Part shown: positions 10,708 through 22,199 of the stretch, piece after piece
Layout: each line of letters opens with the position of its first letter
Numbering within the stretch: the first letter of the stretch is position 1
Source: Gerris lacustris
Taxonomy: Eukaryota; Arthropoda; Insecta; Hemiptera; Gerridae
Direction of reading: 5' to 3'
DNA: 64,000 nucleotides
Assembly (NCBI GenBank): GCA_951217055.1
Contig: OX578280.1
Location: 63,125,633 to 63,189,632 of the forward strand
Notes under the pieces: generated by a model
Databases searched by the model: none
What the model was told of the DNA's origin: nothing
The model's input: only the letters and a program-made list of their open reading frames with translations
Made by a program: the position numbers and the translations under genes

Positions 10708-11054
10708 GGCACTTTTTTTTACTTTAGCACCCCCCTTAGTTCTAAACAATAGTCTGCCCTACAAGTCTCAAAGGTTTGTGTGTTTGTCTCCCCAAGACAT
10801 TGAGACTCCTGGGGCAGTTTTATATTTAATATTCCTTTATCTTAATAGTTGATTAGACTAAGGGATATGATCACAATTATTTACACAAGTGAGATATTCC
10901 TTTGTCCCAAGGTACATTGGACTAAACATCCCTTTGTCTTAATAGTAATTTATACTAAGGATTATATGCTACTCTGTATATGTTCCTTTGTCAGCTTGTC
11001 CAAATAACTATTTGCACAAAGCAATATAGGGGGGTGCTAAAGTAAAAAAGTACC
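10708..11054. mobile_element. 347-bp MITE with 8-bp target duplication
   Basis: Ends GGCACTTTTTTTTACTTTAG and its inverted near-copy (right end CTAAAGTAAAAAAGTACC); terminal repeat about 28 bp including a CCCCCC block. Flanked by GAGGTATT at 10700-10707 and 11055-11062, an exact 8-bp duplication. The interior (ATTCCTTTGTCCCAAGGTACATTGG and neighbours) recurs at 29.3, 30.1, 37.2, 37.5 and 63.2 kb, defining a family. An 8-bp duplication fits hAT-type insertion, although the ends do not start with CA. Confidence 0.85.
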
Positions 11055-11128
11055 GAGGTATTCAAATGGGTTATCAATGATATTTCCTATCAATTATTTT
11101 AATTATTCTTAATGTGGCACTTATTTTT

Positions 11129-11820
11129 AGGGTCTGTAGGCAAAACCAAGGGCCCTTATATTTTCCTGCGTGTGTCTGTCCGTCCGTCCTGTCGCATGCT
11201 CTCACGGCTACACCTTTCGTCCGATCACTTTAAAATTTGGCATGTATGTGTCTTGTACCTACCCACATATTTTAAAAATATAGCGACTTAAAAAAAAAAA
11301 TTTCCAAAAAAATTAGGGGAAAAAAAACTTAAGGGTTAAATTTTTTTTATTTTTTTTGACACCGTGAGGGGTATCATATGAAAGGGTACGTCGAGCTGAT
11401 TACAAAAATATATAATTCTTTGCTTATAGCTTTGATAGGGCGAGCGTAGGCAAGTTTGAAGTGGGTGAGAAACGTGCCCCCCCCCCCTCTATCTCGCTTA
11501 TGTGAGGTGCAAAAAATCTGAAAAAAATCCTGAACATTCTTCGACCAAAAGTAAAGATACCACTTTTTGGAAATTTCGAAAAAAATATTATTTTATTTTT
11601 TATTGACAAAATACGTTTTTTTTTTATAATTATGGTCTTTTCGATGTATTTATATGGTTGTAGTCCGGTTCAGTGGCAAAAAATACTTTATCGGAAGTTC
11701 TTTTATGTGTTTTGAGAATATCAGACCCATAGGATAGTTCAAAGTAAGCTTTTTAGCATTTTAAAAACACCATCAATAGGGTACTACTTTAACTATACAG
11801 TCTGGTGGCCTACGGACCCT
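11129..11820. mobile_element. 692-bp inverted-end repeat, copy A
   Basis: Begins AGGGTCTGTAGGCAAAACC and ends GGCCTACGGACCCT, an inverted pair. A close copy sits at 33937-34597. Both are followed by a shared hairpin GTGTGCTGACTAGCACAC. The reading frame at 11424-11609 (minus) recurs in the other copy but is short and repeat-borne. Confidence 0.75.
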
Positions 11821-11852
11821 CGCTGTGTGCTGACTAGCACACACTTGACTTG

Positions 11853-12232
11853 TTTATTTAGTTTTAAGGTGCCTCTATTTAGCTCTCCATTATAAGACTG
11901 CATCTTGCAAGTTATGTTGGAGTTTTTAATAGTGATCCTGCGAATATTTTTAAATACATGCTCTGGTTTGCTACTTGGTTATGTCAATCCTGTAGTTGTG
12001 GCATACAATAAATTTAAATAAAGTATACAATAAATAAAATGATACCAAGGAAGGCAATCCTGATACGTACTGTTAACAGAAATCCTACAAAAAAGCGTTA
12101 GCTTAGTTAAGAGTTTGAAGCTAGAATACAACACGAACTTTCATTTTATCACAATAGATAATTCCTGACCCAGTTATAAGAAGTAATGATTTTAAACTCA
12201 TGAATAACATGATTAAAATACATAAAAATATT
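11853..12232. other. Intergenic; nothing recognised
   Basis: AT-rich DNA without a supported frame, RNA gene or repeat. Confidence 0.4.
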
Positions 12233-12495
12233 ACTTTAAATCAAATTATAATTATCATTAACTAAGGGAGACATATAGAGAAAAATAGACCCTAGCACCG
12301 GGACTTGAACCGGAAGCTTGGATTTGGGACTTTGTATCAGTAACAACAGAGAAAAATCATTCTCCAGTATAGCTCAGTTGGTAAGAGCGCCTGTAACGGA
12401 TATATAGGAGGCCCGTGGTTCAAGTCCTGGTGCTGGGGTTTATTTTTCTCTGTATGTCTCCCATAGTTAATGATAATTGTAATTTGATTTAAAGT
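12233..12495. repeat. 263-bp foldback carrying a tRNA-like sequence
   Basis: The left arm (from ACTTTAAATCAAATT) and right arm (to AATTTGATTTAAAGT) are inverted copies of about 85 bp. The arms include the 3' half of the tRNA-like unit, so the left arm holds a second, opposite B-box (TTGAACC). Confidence 0.8.
12363..12438 (+). tRNA. tRNA-like pseudogene
   Basis: A-box TAGCTCAGTTGG and B-box GGTTCAAGTCC are both present. The acceptor stem TCCAGTA/TGCTGGG pairs over all 7 positions with two G-T wobbles, and the D stem GCTC/GAGC is intact. The T stem (CGTGG/CCTGG) has two mismatches and the anticodon stem CCTGT/ATAGG closes a 9-base loop, so no anticodon can be assigned. Best read as a tRNA-derived element within the foldback. 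Confidence 0.6.
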
Positions 12496-13378
12496 AAAAT
12501 TTAATCTTTCCGTAGTATGAATACTACCTAAAACTTAAAAATTTAAAAAGATTAGTGGAGGATTCAAAAATTCAGGTAGGTTGCTAAAGCAACCTACTGT
12601 TATTTTATAATTTTTTTTTTTTTTTTTTTAACATAGCATGTTATTTTCAGCAGTAACTTAGAAACCAGTGGTTTCGTGGTTTCCAAATGTGTTCACTTCA
12701 GGTTTCCTATTGTGTATGTTAATTTTTGTTGGCCCCTTCTAAAATAATTGCTCTGCAATCAAACTATAATTAGGGGTTTATCTAACTCATATAAAACCAA
12801 ACTAAACAAAATATCTAATCTAAGGAATGTATTGATGAAAACAATTTTATTTATAATAGTCCAATATTAAAGATAGTTAACAAGAACTTTTTTTTGTAGT
12901 TTAATGAGAATTAAATTGCTAAAAAACTTATTATTATTTTTGAAATAATAATATGTTATAGTAATATTGTTTTTTTTTTAATTATGGTTTTTATGTATCA
13001 ATCACTATTGGGAAATAAATGATTGCTTTGAATAATATTAATCATAGAAATAATTTATTCCTTAATAGTCAGTGATACGAAAATATTAGAATTACAAAAA
13101 ACAAATTTAACTATTATTTATGTCTTATCAAAGTTTTTTTTAGTTATTATTACATGTTCTCAAAGATAGTTTCCGTCTTTTAGTCATAATTAGAGAAGGT
13201 AGATGGGCTGTAGGTAAAAAACATTCTTAAATAACTGAACGAATTGAAAAAAGCATTCTTAAATAACTGAATGAATTATTAAATTTTAAGGTTGTATAGA
13301 ATTTGATGTTCGACAAATGAATGGTAACATTTATATTTTACTATATTATGATTATACATTTGAACTATTCAGGGAAGG
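12496..13378. other. Intergenic AT-rich; nothing recognised
   Basis: Long T-runs near 12607 and 12970; no supported feature. Confidence 0.4.
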
Positions 13379-13386
13379 ATCTAGAA

Positions 13387-14006
13387 CAGCGGTTCCCAAA
13401 CTGTGATGCGCGTACCACTTGTGGTACGCGGGATCGTGTCCAGTGGTATGCGCCGCATAAATATTTGCGGTTGGTAGGAGTGTATTCATCCCTTATATAA
13501 CTCAAAACCAAGTATAAAAACAGACTGTCCTGCGTTGAGAAGATTTGTGTTGACATTGTTAATTTGATCCAATTATTGCCAGCACATCCATCCCATTATT
13601 AACCTGCCTAACCACATGGTTTATTCGGATGTATTCTTTCATTATGTTCTTTCATGAATTTTGATTTAGTCCTTTTTAATTTAACAATCATCTCAAACAT
13701 CTACTCTCTATATAGGGGATTAAAGGTAAAAAAAAAAAAAATGATACAGTACTTTGGTCTAGTACAACTTAAATTTAAAAAAAGTTATTGCATTAAAAAA
13801 AAAGTGATATGCCTACCCTTTTTGTATTAATGAATAGCCTTACGTTTTTGAACCTTTAAAATTCAAAAAATTGTCGGGGGAAGGCCCCCCTACCCCCCTT
13901 TCCTCTGTAAAAACGCCCTGGTTGTTCCTTTATAAACATCAGTGGTACATGTAAAAGTCAAGACATATTAAGTGGTACGCCACCAGAAAAGTTTGTGAAC
14001 CCCTGA
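13387..14006. mobile_element. Non-autonomous hAT element, 620 bp
   Basis: Left end CAGCGGTTCCCAAACT, right end inverted CAGGGGTTCACAAACT: hAT-type terminal repeats. The subterminal GTGGTACGC motif occurs inverted near both ends. Flanks ATCTAGAA (13379-13386) and ATCCAGAA (14007-14014) form an 8-bp target duplication with one change. No transposase frame inside. Confidence 0.88.
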
Positions 14007-14014
14007 TCCAGAAC

Positions 14015-14658
14015 ACATTTCTTTGGACAAGACCTGTAGGTGTAATTTTCCACATCGGCAGCAAGATTAGCAGTGGAACAATGGATTCAAAGAATATCCA
14101 TAGAATGTGAGAAATGGAACATTTTTAAAGGCTTGAAAAAAAGCAATCTGAACCTTAAAAATACTGAACAAAAGGTGCAGATACTTTACCAACCAATAAG
14201 CACAATGGTTAAACAACCTATCCAGACATGATTGAAAAAATAGTAATCAATAGGTTTTATATAGTCATTTTAATTGTTAATTTTGTAGTTGTTATTGTTA
14301 TTATTGTTATTAGTTTATATTTATGATTGTTAGTGGTGAGGAAATGGAATATGTGATAACAAGTTACCAAATAGGAAATAATTTTATGAACAAATAGTAA
14401 TTTAGATTTCGACGATGTTTTAATTTGTAGGACTATTTCAGACTTTTTAGTAGGTAAGAAAGTTTTTTTTTGTTGGTAGTTTTTAACATCCATGTTCAGT
14501 ATTGTTAAAATATTGGTTAAAACCAAAGTTTGTCAATCAAATGTTTCTGTTGTAGGCTTGAGATGACCCAAACAGAGGGTTGAAATATAGCTAAAGATGT
14601 TTTGAAGAAGGTAGTTTTTAATTTATCCCTGAAATGACCCACCTATAGACCACATATA
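14015..14658. other. Intergenic; nothing recognised
   Basis: Contains a short TTATTG-type microsatellite near 14285-14310; no supported gene. Confidence 0.4.
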
Positions 14659-15733
14659 CAGGGTGGTCCAAAAGTCTCCCCCCCCCCCCCCCTCTTAACT
14701 TTTGAACGGTTTGAGATAAATTAATGAAACTTGGGGGATCTCTACCATGCAAAGGGAAGTTTGTTTTCATGCAATCACCCACTAGGGGCAACCACCCACT
14801 TTGCCCCCAGGCCACCCAACTTCAAAATTTCAAATTGGAGTGTATATTTTTGATAGCATATTTGGATTCTACAGTGAAAAATAATAAACTTTTACTTGAA
14901 ACTATTTTTTCTATCTCCAATATTTTGCCCCCTACAGGGGGGCAAAGATAGCAAAATAACCCTTCCGAAATAGTAAAAAAATAACACTTAGATCGTTATA
15001 AAATCTAAACAGTTTGAAATAGAGCAATGGAACTTGGGGGATCTGTACCATGTAAAGGGAAGTGTGCAATCATCCACTCGCGTACTAGGGGCAACCACCA
15101 TTTTGCCCCCAGGCGCTGAAATCTACCATTTTTATACCTTTGTCCCTCTAGAGGGGGCAATATATTGAAGATAGAAAAAAAGTTTAAAGTAAAATATTTT
15201 TATTTTTTACCGTAGAATCTAAATCTGATATCAAAAATATACATTCCAGGTTAACATTTTGAAGTTGGGTGGTCTGGGGGCAAAATGGGCGGTTGCCCCT
15301 ACTGCGCGATTGCATGAAAACAAACTTCCCTTTACATGGTAAAGATCCCCCAAGTTTAATTAATTTATCTCTAACCGTTTAGATTTTACAACGATCTAAG
15401 TGTTATTTTTTTATTATTTCTGAAGGGTTATTTTGCTATCTTTGTCCCCCTGTAGGGGGCAAAATATTGGAGATAGAAAAAATAGTTTCAAGTAAAAGTT
15501 TATTATTTTTCACTGTAGAATCCAAATATGCAATCAAAAATGTACACTCCAATTTGAAATTTTGAAGTTGGGTGGCCTGGGGGCAAAGTGGGTGGCTGCC
15601 CCTAGTGGGTGATTGCATGAAAACAAACTTCCCTTTGCATGGTAGAGATCCCCCAAGTTTCATTAATTTATCTCAAACCGTTCAAAAGTTAAGAGGGGGG
15701 GGGGGGGGGGGGGGAGACTTTTGGACCACCCTG
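14659..15733. mobile_element. 1,075-bp foldback with mariner-like ends
   Basis: Ends CAGGGTGGTCCAAAAGTC and its exact inverse, flanked by TA on both sides, as for Tc1/mariner insertions. The outer arms (about 14659-14955 and 15420-15733) are nearly perfect inverted copies of about 300 bp; the central part holds two more diverged inverted copies of the same sequence, so the element is four inverted units. The identical peptides predicted at 14724-14951 (+) and 15436-15663 (-) only reflect the arms. Confidence 0.88.
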
Positions 15734-16308
15734 TATAATCAATAGGTAGGGTTTCCATAATTTATGAAGGCCAAATCCTGACAGAGGGAAATCCGTGGGG
15801 GGGGGGGATTACAAAAAAAAAAAAATAACATAACTACCTATATAATGTTTTTTGTGAAATTGGGAAAATAAATAAGTTACAAATATATAATTACGTTATA
15901 TATTTATTAATATAATATTTTGTTAATATTATTGTATAGTATAATATTTTGTCAATATTTTATTTATTAATATATATTTATTAATATTTAGTTATTAATA
16001 TCATATTTAACTTTTGCTAGTCTCTGCTGAGTCCAGGGATGGGTTCTTCATTAGTTCTGGCTTCATACTTGTCAGACGAACTAATTTTCCTTAGAAAAGG
16101 CTTGAAGTCATTTTTGATTTTGTCGTGGAATTCTGAGCATGTCATAAAATAGAATTTGCTTTAATATTAAGAAGCTCTTATACAACTGACAGAGATAATC
16201 TTCCTCTTTCAGGCGTCCAAATTCCAAATAGACCCCATCATTGATTCATTTGAACAACTTAAAACCTGACTGGAAAACACCACCTGCATTATAAAGAAAT
16301 TCTTTTTA
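15734..16308. other. AT-rich intergenic; no gene
   Basis: 15880-16010 is almost pure A/T with repeated AATATTTTGT/TTAATAT words. Nothing else supported. Confidence 0.4.
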
Positions 16309-16640
16309 GGGTTTCGTAGGCCATCCTCAAAACCCTTATGCCGGAAGTGACGTGTCTGTCTGTCCATTGAACTTCATATCTCCCAAACTATTTAAAATAG
16401 AGAGTTGAAATTTAAAATGTGTACCCTGCAAAACATGTACAACTATAAAACACGTTCAACTGTAAACACTGTAAAACAAGGACCAATTTCTTGATCCACA
16501 CATAGGAAAAATATAGAGAAGATAAAAATTGAATATTATGCCCATACGCTATTCACCCAAATGTGGTAAGCTCAAAAACTTTTTTTTAAGTGGAGTATGA
16601 AAGCTACTGAAGTGTAGATTACAAATATATACAACATTTT
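16309..16640 (+). repeat. Decayed repeat with AGGGTTTCGTAGGCC start
   Basis: AGGGTTTCGTAGGCC, an ACCCTTAT word and TGTCTGTCTGTCC follow the same order as the starts of the 11129, 33937 and 39112 repeats, so this is probably a distant member of that group. Confidence 0.45.
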
Positions 16641-16693
16641 TTAAACATTTGATTTTTTATAGAAGAGATTTAATTTTGGACTTGTAGAATACT

Positions 16694-17133
16694 ATAGTAG
16701 GCTGCAGGGTTTATTTGGAATGAAAGCCCTTCGAGTGATATCTATTTATTTAATCAAAGCTTTTGCCCAGAGAACCTGAGCTTCTTCAGTGATCAAAAAT
16801 TATGTCTCAATCACTCATTCACAAAAAAATTATGTCTCAAATCACTCATTCACTTCACATCCACAAGGACATAATGTTCAATCCATATAGTTGTTTCCTA
16901 ATTTATTATTTAAGTGTTAAAGTTATCCTGTGACTTTAATTTATTATTTAAATAAATACTACATTTTATTATGCAATTTTTCTTTGACTACAATTTTGTT
17001 TGAGTGGATATAATTTTAAAAAAATTGATCACTGAAGAAGCACAGGTTCCCTGGGCGAAAGATCTGATGAAATAAATATATTATTATATCACTCGAAGAA
17101 CTTTCATTCCAAATAAACCCTCCAGCCTGCTAT
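16694..17133. mobile_element. 440-bp foldback with hammerhead-like motif in both arms
   Basis: Arms of about 105 bp: ATAGTAGGCTGCAGGGTT... and the inverted ATAGCAGGCTGGAGGGTT.... The right arm carries CTGAAGA (17032-17038), a hairpin, then GAAA (17057-17060); the left arm carries the same on the minus strand (16789-16761) with AAAA in place of GAAA. No coding frame. Confidence 0.8.
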
Positions 17134-17846
17134 TGGTTTTATAAGTCGAAATATACCAAAATAAATGTCCCCTTTCCAACCACCCTATAACTGCTTGTCC
17201 TAAAATTTAAAAAATTCATGCCAAGGCCGATAAAAAATTCCCACTTTTCATAAAATGCAAATTTTTTTATGCCAACATTTTAAAATTTTGAGTGGGGTAT
17301 CAAATTAATAAGTTATTAAGAAGGTTTTTATTATATTAATATTAAACCTATGAAACCCTAAAAAGTCCCTGTGATTTTTTTAGCATTATAAAGAGTAAAA
17401 TTTCTTTTTAATGTTAGTTATATATTTTTTGTCTTCCTCCTTGTTTGTTTAGTTTCTTGGATTCTTTAGATTTAATGTCTTAGGTATAAGTCATGCTTAC
17501 CTTAAAGGAATTAGAAGATCAATAATATCATGGTTACCACCAAGCACCATGTTTGAGAGGGAGCTGAGATTGTTGTGGTTACATCAAAAAGTCTTACCCT
17601 AGTGTAGATTCATTTCTTTCAGTTAATAGCATTTTTAGTGGGAAATTTCAAGAAAACATGAACTTGATATTAAAATGTTTAGTATTGTAAAGAGAGAGTT
17701 TAGTACTGTATTAAAAAGAGAAAAAAAGTTAGAAATCATGTTTCAATATTTTTAATTTTTTAAACTGTACCGCATTATTTCAAACTGTATTTTTAAACTA
17801 TTTTATTAATAGAAATAAAAATATTAATACAAATAACTCTAAGAAA
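17134..17846. other. 5' flank of the IQUB-like gene
   Basis: AT-rich. A possible splice acceptor TTTTATTAATAG at 17801-17812 precedes the ATG, so the gene could have an upstream 5' untranslated exon. No promoter recognised. Confidence 0.35.
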
Positions 17847-20501
17847 ATGACACAAGTTCATCAAGAAAGTGATGATTTGAAAGGTGATTCTGAAACTGTA
17901 TCGCCAAACGATGAAATTGAAATATACATTGAGAAACGTGTGGAAGTCAAAGATGTTATAGAACTGGATTTAGGAGTCAATGGACAAATGGATGGAGACT
18001 ATGATAATCAGTTGACTGAAAGTGATTTTGATAAAGGATCGGAATTTGATGAAGATGAAGTTTCAAATGATGATGAAGTTCCAACTAGGATTACAGTCTC
18101 TGGCGATCAGTCTCAACCTTGTTCGACTCCTGATAAGAGAAAAGATTGTACTAGCGGTGATTCTAAAATTGATAAAAGAACTGCATCCGGTTCTGATATG
18201 AAAGGATCTAGAGCATCTAATCCTGTATCTCTTACTAATCCCTCTGCCGACACTAAAGAACCAATTTATACAGAGGTCAATCTTGGATACGTAAGTTTTA
18301 CAGGTGACATCTTTGATAGAGATTCAATAGTTAATACTCTTTTTACTAAATCACCGGTTCCCCATGATAAGTCAGAATCAAGTGAAATCCAAGTGACCAT
18401 TTTCCTTCCGGATAATCAGTCGGTGACAAAATTTTATCCAGCCAACTCTAACATTAGTGAAGTTAAGAAATGCCTTGGAGAAATTATCGATTTAGAGCCA
18501 GAGAAATGTATACTTTCTTTAATGGGTAGTTCCACTGGTGAGTGCATTGATGATTGGATGCCTTTACTAAATATACTACCTAATTCAGTCGGAGGATTAA
18601 TCTTTAATTTGAATTTCATTTGTGATGAGGAAGAACAGTTTCCAAGTGTAGTTGCGTATGCTCCAATAATTACTGTACGACAAGTTTATGTGGAGGATAA
18701 AGAAGGCAGAGAGAAAGTGGTAACTGTTGTTACGGAAGATGTTATTCGTGCAAAAGAATGGCTCGGAGGTTTCAGAAATATAAAAACCGGTGTAATGTAC
18801 CATAATGCTTGTACCGAAACTCAATCTTCGGAAAAGAAAGTGGAAAGCAAAACACCTGCTAAAATGACTTCAAGAGACTCTCAAACTCATCTACCTTACA
18901 CCAATAAATTTACTCAAGTCAACGTTGAAAAGTCTACTCAAATGTGGCTCACAGATCAACTCTTTCAGGGTTCAAGTGATAAAACAATTTCTGCCAAACC
19001 CTATATTGAGTTTGATCAGAGAACTGAGCAGCAAGAGAAGGCCGACAGCATTCTCAAAATACAAAGATGGTATCGCAGACAAGTATCAAAAAGGAACATG
19101 AGAAAAGCTTTCTCAAAACTCATCCAACTTATAAGAAGTCAGAGGGAAAAAAGGGCGGCTGCTGAAGCATCTCTAACTCATGAGAAAATTCTAAACCTTG
19201 TAAATATCGCTTTTACTTCTGAAAAAACTAATTATTTTAACTTATACTCGTTAATAGGTATGTGGTGGAAAAAAGAGTATAACGAAATTTCCAAGATTCA
19301 AAATATCAGTGAGAGACGTGCTGCTTGTTACGATCTGCTACAGAATGAAGTAGATCTTCTATCGGCTTTGGAAAGACAAAAAATTAAAAGTACTATTGAA
19401 GCTTATCGTCAGAGAGATTTGAAATTGGTGGAAGAAACTGCGAAACCTTTAATCATGCATGAGAACAGAAGAAATCCGACTGTCGTGGAAACTCTAGATG
19501 TACAAAGGGCTCGAGATATCAAAGAGATGTACATGACTTACATACGAACCGACTTGGATAAAAAGGAAAGGATTGAAATGCTTAAAGACCTTGTTAATAC
19601 AGTGGAAACTTTCCAAGAAGTCGATTACACCGGAGATTTGATTAAACTTATGCGAAGGGAAATAGATTTGATGTCTATGGGATTAGAAGATGTTTACCTG
19701 CGAGGATTGAAAAAAAGAATTGAAGAAGGACTGTTTCACTTTGTCAGGGATAAAGACTTTAACCCTCAAGTGACAAATTTCAAAACTATTCTCTATCCTA
19801 AAATTAATCAAAGATCTTATAGATGCAAAGGATGTAGAAAGCTTAAATTACCCGCTGATTTTCCGATACACGTAAGATTGACTGCTTACAAAAATTGCAA
19901 GTCTTGCGAATGGAAGCAACAATCCGCTCATAAAGTTCTTAATATCGCTCCTTACGCTTCAGTCTTGAAATTGCTCAGGGCAAAAGAAATTGTTAAAAGT
20001 CCTGATAACAAATATTGTTTCGCTATTCAACCGTTCGGGGCTTATTTTATCATAAATACAATTTGGAACGCCAAATCAGCTTTGAGCGAGGCAACTACTC
20101 TTTCCGAACTGAGACTTTGTCGTTGGGACAACAAACAAGAGTGGTCTCCGTGGAACAATATTCTTCTTACCGTCGAAGAAGCGGAAGTACACGAAAGAAT
20201 ATCAAACATAAATGATGTCTACGAAGATGATTTCATTCAGGCTATAAAAATGAAACATATTGCGACAAAATTTCATTTTAAAGTTTTGGATGAGACTGAA
20301 TCTTATATTAAAGAGGCTATTAAGGACTCGACTGCCGACGATAACATTTATCAACAAATGTTTCATAGAAAAGGAGCTAAACAGCCATCTGACTGGGCCT
20401 TCAAACCACCTATTAGTAGATCTTTATCACATTCTCAAACATCCCGTCAGCTCTCTACGTCAAGTAGGACAAAATCTAAGGTAAAGTCTAAAATGTATTG
20501 A
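17847..20501 (+). CDS. IQUB: IQ motif and ubiquitin-like domain protein (IQUB-like)
   Basis: One uninterrupted frame of 884 residues. Residues 1-140 are acidic, Ser/Asp-rich and low in complexity. Residues 180-258 form a ubiquitin-like domain (start E180-I-Q-V-T-I). Residues 398-430 are basic and helical with an IQ motif at I405-Q406 followed by the RxxxK pattern, a calmodulin or light-chain binding site. A helical region spans 430-640. A C-terminal block has two CxxC pairs (C660/C663 and C684/C687), a possible zinc site, then the IQPFG...W conserved stretch. The tail (850-884) is Ser/Arg/Lys-rich. Order and length fit IQUB (vertebrate proteins about 790 residues). Known role: an axonemal protein that in mammals is tied to radial spoke 1 of sperm flagella. 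The start is the first ATG of the frame. The absence of introns is notable for a protein this long. Confidence 0.9.
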   Translation: MTQVHQESDDLKGDSETVSPNDEIEIYIEKRVEVKDVIELDLGVNGQMDGDYDNQLTESDFDKGSEFDEDEVSNDDEVPTRITVSGDQSQPCSTPDKRKDCTSGDSKIDKRTASGSDMKGSRASNPVSLTNPSADTKEPIYTEVNLGYVSFTGDIFDRDSIVNTLFTKSPVPHDKSESSEIQVTIFLPDNQSVTKFYPANSNISEVKKCLGEIIDLEPEKCILSLMGSSTGECIDDWMPLLNILPNSVGGLIFNLNFICDEEEQFPSVVAYAPIITVRQVYVEDKEGREKVVTVVTEDVIRAKEWLGGFRNIKTGVMYHNACTETQSSEKKVESKTPAKMTSRDSQTHLPYTNKFTQVNVEKSTQMWLTDQLFQGSSDKTISAKPYIEFDQRTEQQEKADSILKIQRWYRRQVSKRNMRKAFSKLIQLIRSQREKRAAAEASLTHEKILNLVNIAFTSEKTNYFNLYSLIGMWWKKEYNEISKIQNISERRAACYDLLQNEVDLLSALERQKIKSTIEAYRQRDLKLVEETAKPLIMHENRRNPTVVETLDVQRARDIKEMYMTYIRTDLDKKERIEMLKDLVNTVETFQEVDYTGDLIKLMRREIDLMSMGLEDVYLRGLKKRIEEGLFHFVRDKDFNPQVTNFKTILYPKINQRSYRCKGCRKLKLPADFPIHVRLTAYKNCKSCEWKQQSAHKVLNIAPYASVLKLLRAKEIVKSPDNKYCFAIQPFGAYFIINTIWNAKSALSEATTLSELRLCRWDNKQEWSPWNNILLTVEEAEVHERISNINDVYEDDFIQAIKMKHIATKFHFKVLDETESYIKEAIKDSTADDNIYQQMFHRKGAKQPSDWAFKPPISRSLSHSQTSRQLSTSSRTKSKVKSKMY

Positions 20502-20875
20502 AAATTTCAATATCATTGAACGTCTAATTTCAGATACAATTCCTTGCATCAGTTTTTGGTATTCAAATGCGATGAAAAACATTAATTTAACAATTAGTGC
20601 TTGTGGGAACGTTTTTTGCACTTTGATAATTTTTCTTTTAACTTTTTGGAGTTTTTTTTCCGAGTTTTAATAATTTATTCTTAACACAACTCCCCCTCCA
20701 CTAATCCTTTTCACCTCAAGGTAAAAATAATTTTTTTTTGATTAACTATTTATATTTAAAGATACAATTAATGTGTGGTTTTGAATTAATATTATGTACT
20801 ACACAAAGAGTTACAATATAACTGAAGTATTTTAACTTTTATTTATTTATATTTTTGATGAGAAGTTTGAAATTT

Positions 20876-20881
20876 AATAAA
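20876..20881 (+). terminator. Candidate polyadenylation signal of the IQUB-like gene
   Basis: AATAAA 375 bases after the stop codon, the first canonical hexamer I noticed in the 3' flank. Confidence 0.45.
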
Positions 20882-21641
20882 AGGCACTATTTTGGTTTTC
20901 ATGGTTTGTTAATGTGCAAATTTAGGATAAAATACTGATTCCAAATCACTGGTCCGTCCCTAGTTAGTGTTTAGATACAATTTACAATTGCACTTATATG
21001 TCACCCATCACCACAAGAGTAAAGAGCTATCCGTTAAACCTTGGCCCTTACTTATAGGCTGTGGCTGTTACACTATTATTATTTTATATCATTAATGAAA
21101 TACATAATATTAACAAACACACATTTTTTTAAATTTTGATTTTTTTTTTATACATATTATATACTTCTGGGGAACAATCCACAAATTTTTGGGTTTGCAT
21201 AGTGTTCTAACCACTGAGTTATGACAGAGGAACAAAAGTATTCCTCCATTGATAAATACAGGGAACATTTTTATCTGTTTTTTCTCCCTTTTTCTTTAAT
21301 ATTAACTATGATTTGAATCTTTAGGATAACTCTTAATTTTTACTTTTTAATCATAAAAGTATGTTAGAGTTAATGGTGGTCAGGCTAGCTGAGTTAGTGT
21401 GCTAGCAACTAGACTGAATCCTAACGCCAACATCGTAGTAGAGTAGTTATTAATCTTAGGCTCTCTTAAAATCTCTAAAACAAATGTGTCCCCCTCCCCT
21501 CTATTTTAAGTAACATAACAATTATTTTGGTAATACTCATTTTAAAACTAACTTTATTTCTGTAAAGTTCATGTGCAAATTGAAATATTTAAATAGGTAA
21601 AATAATATAAAATAATTATAATATTTCTATTTTTTTATTTA
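20882..21641. other. Intergenic; nothing recognised
   Basis: AT-rich; no supported gene or clear repeat. Confidence 0.4.
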
Positions 21642-22190
21642 ATTACTTAGGTGTAATAATAAAAAAAAAAAAAAAAAAATTGTAGCATGAGACGCTTTGA
21701 CCTTTTAAGGGTCATCTTCTGTCACAGTTTTATTATAAATGAGTGGTGTAAAGAGTTAAAAAAACAATTATTATTTTGATGAAAATGAAAGTATAATTAT
21801 CTCCATGAGAGAGGGTCTTGATTTATTTAAATTAATATATTTATAACAATTAAAGACTATAAAACATAATAATTAACAAAAAGTCATCTTTATAAAATTA
21901 TTCTACTGTCTACAGTAGCATTGTTCCACAGTAGAATTCTTTTATAAAGATGACTTTTTGTTAATTATTATGTTTTATTGTCTTTAATGGCTATATATTA
22001 AATTTGAAATAAATGAAGACCCTCTCTCTTGGAGATAGTTATACTTTCATTTTCTTAGAAATTTTTTTATTTTTTTAAAAAAATCTTTTTCACCGCTCAT
22101 TAATAATAAAACTGTGACAGAAGATGAACCTTAAAAGGTCGAAACGCCTCATGCTACAGAATTAATTTGTTATTATTACACCTAAGTAAT
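21642..22190. mobile_element. 549-bp foldback with motif CAGAAGA-hairpin-GAAA
   Basis: Ends ATTACTTAGGTGTAATAAT and its inverse. Long inner arms (AACAAAAAGTCATCTTTATAA and inverse) meet at about 21920. Both arms hold GTGACAGAAGATGA...AAAAGGTC(A/G)AA, on the minus strand at about 21725-21694 and on the plus strand at 22118-22144. An A-run of about 20 is at 21661. Confidence 0.85.
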
Positions 22191-22199
22191 CCATCAAAT

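Noticed and set aside
11424..11609. Minus-strand frame also found at 34204-34398
   Set aside because: Shared only because both lie in copies of one repeat; low-complexity, no domain.
11820..11853. Helitron 3' end (hairpin GTGTGCTGACTAGCACAC)
   Set aside because: The hairpin is not followed by a CTRR terminus, and the repeat has inverted ends, unlike Helitrons.
12363..12438. Functional tRNA gene
   Set aside because: Two T-stem mismatches and a 9-base anticodon loop with no assignable anticodon.
14724..15663. Identical 75-residue frames on opposite strands
   Set aside because: They are the two arms of an inverted-repeat element.
17032..17060. Complete hammerhead ribozyme
   Set aside because: The core order is present, but I could not identify stem III, the cleavage triplet or stem I with confidence; kept only as a hypothesis.
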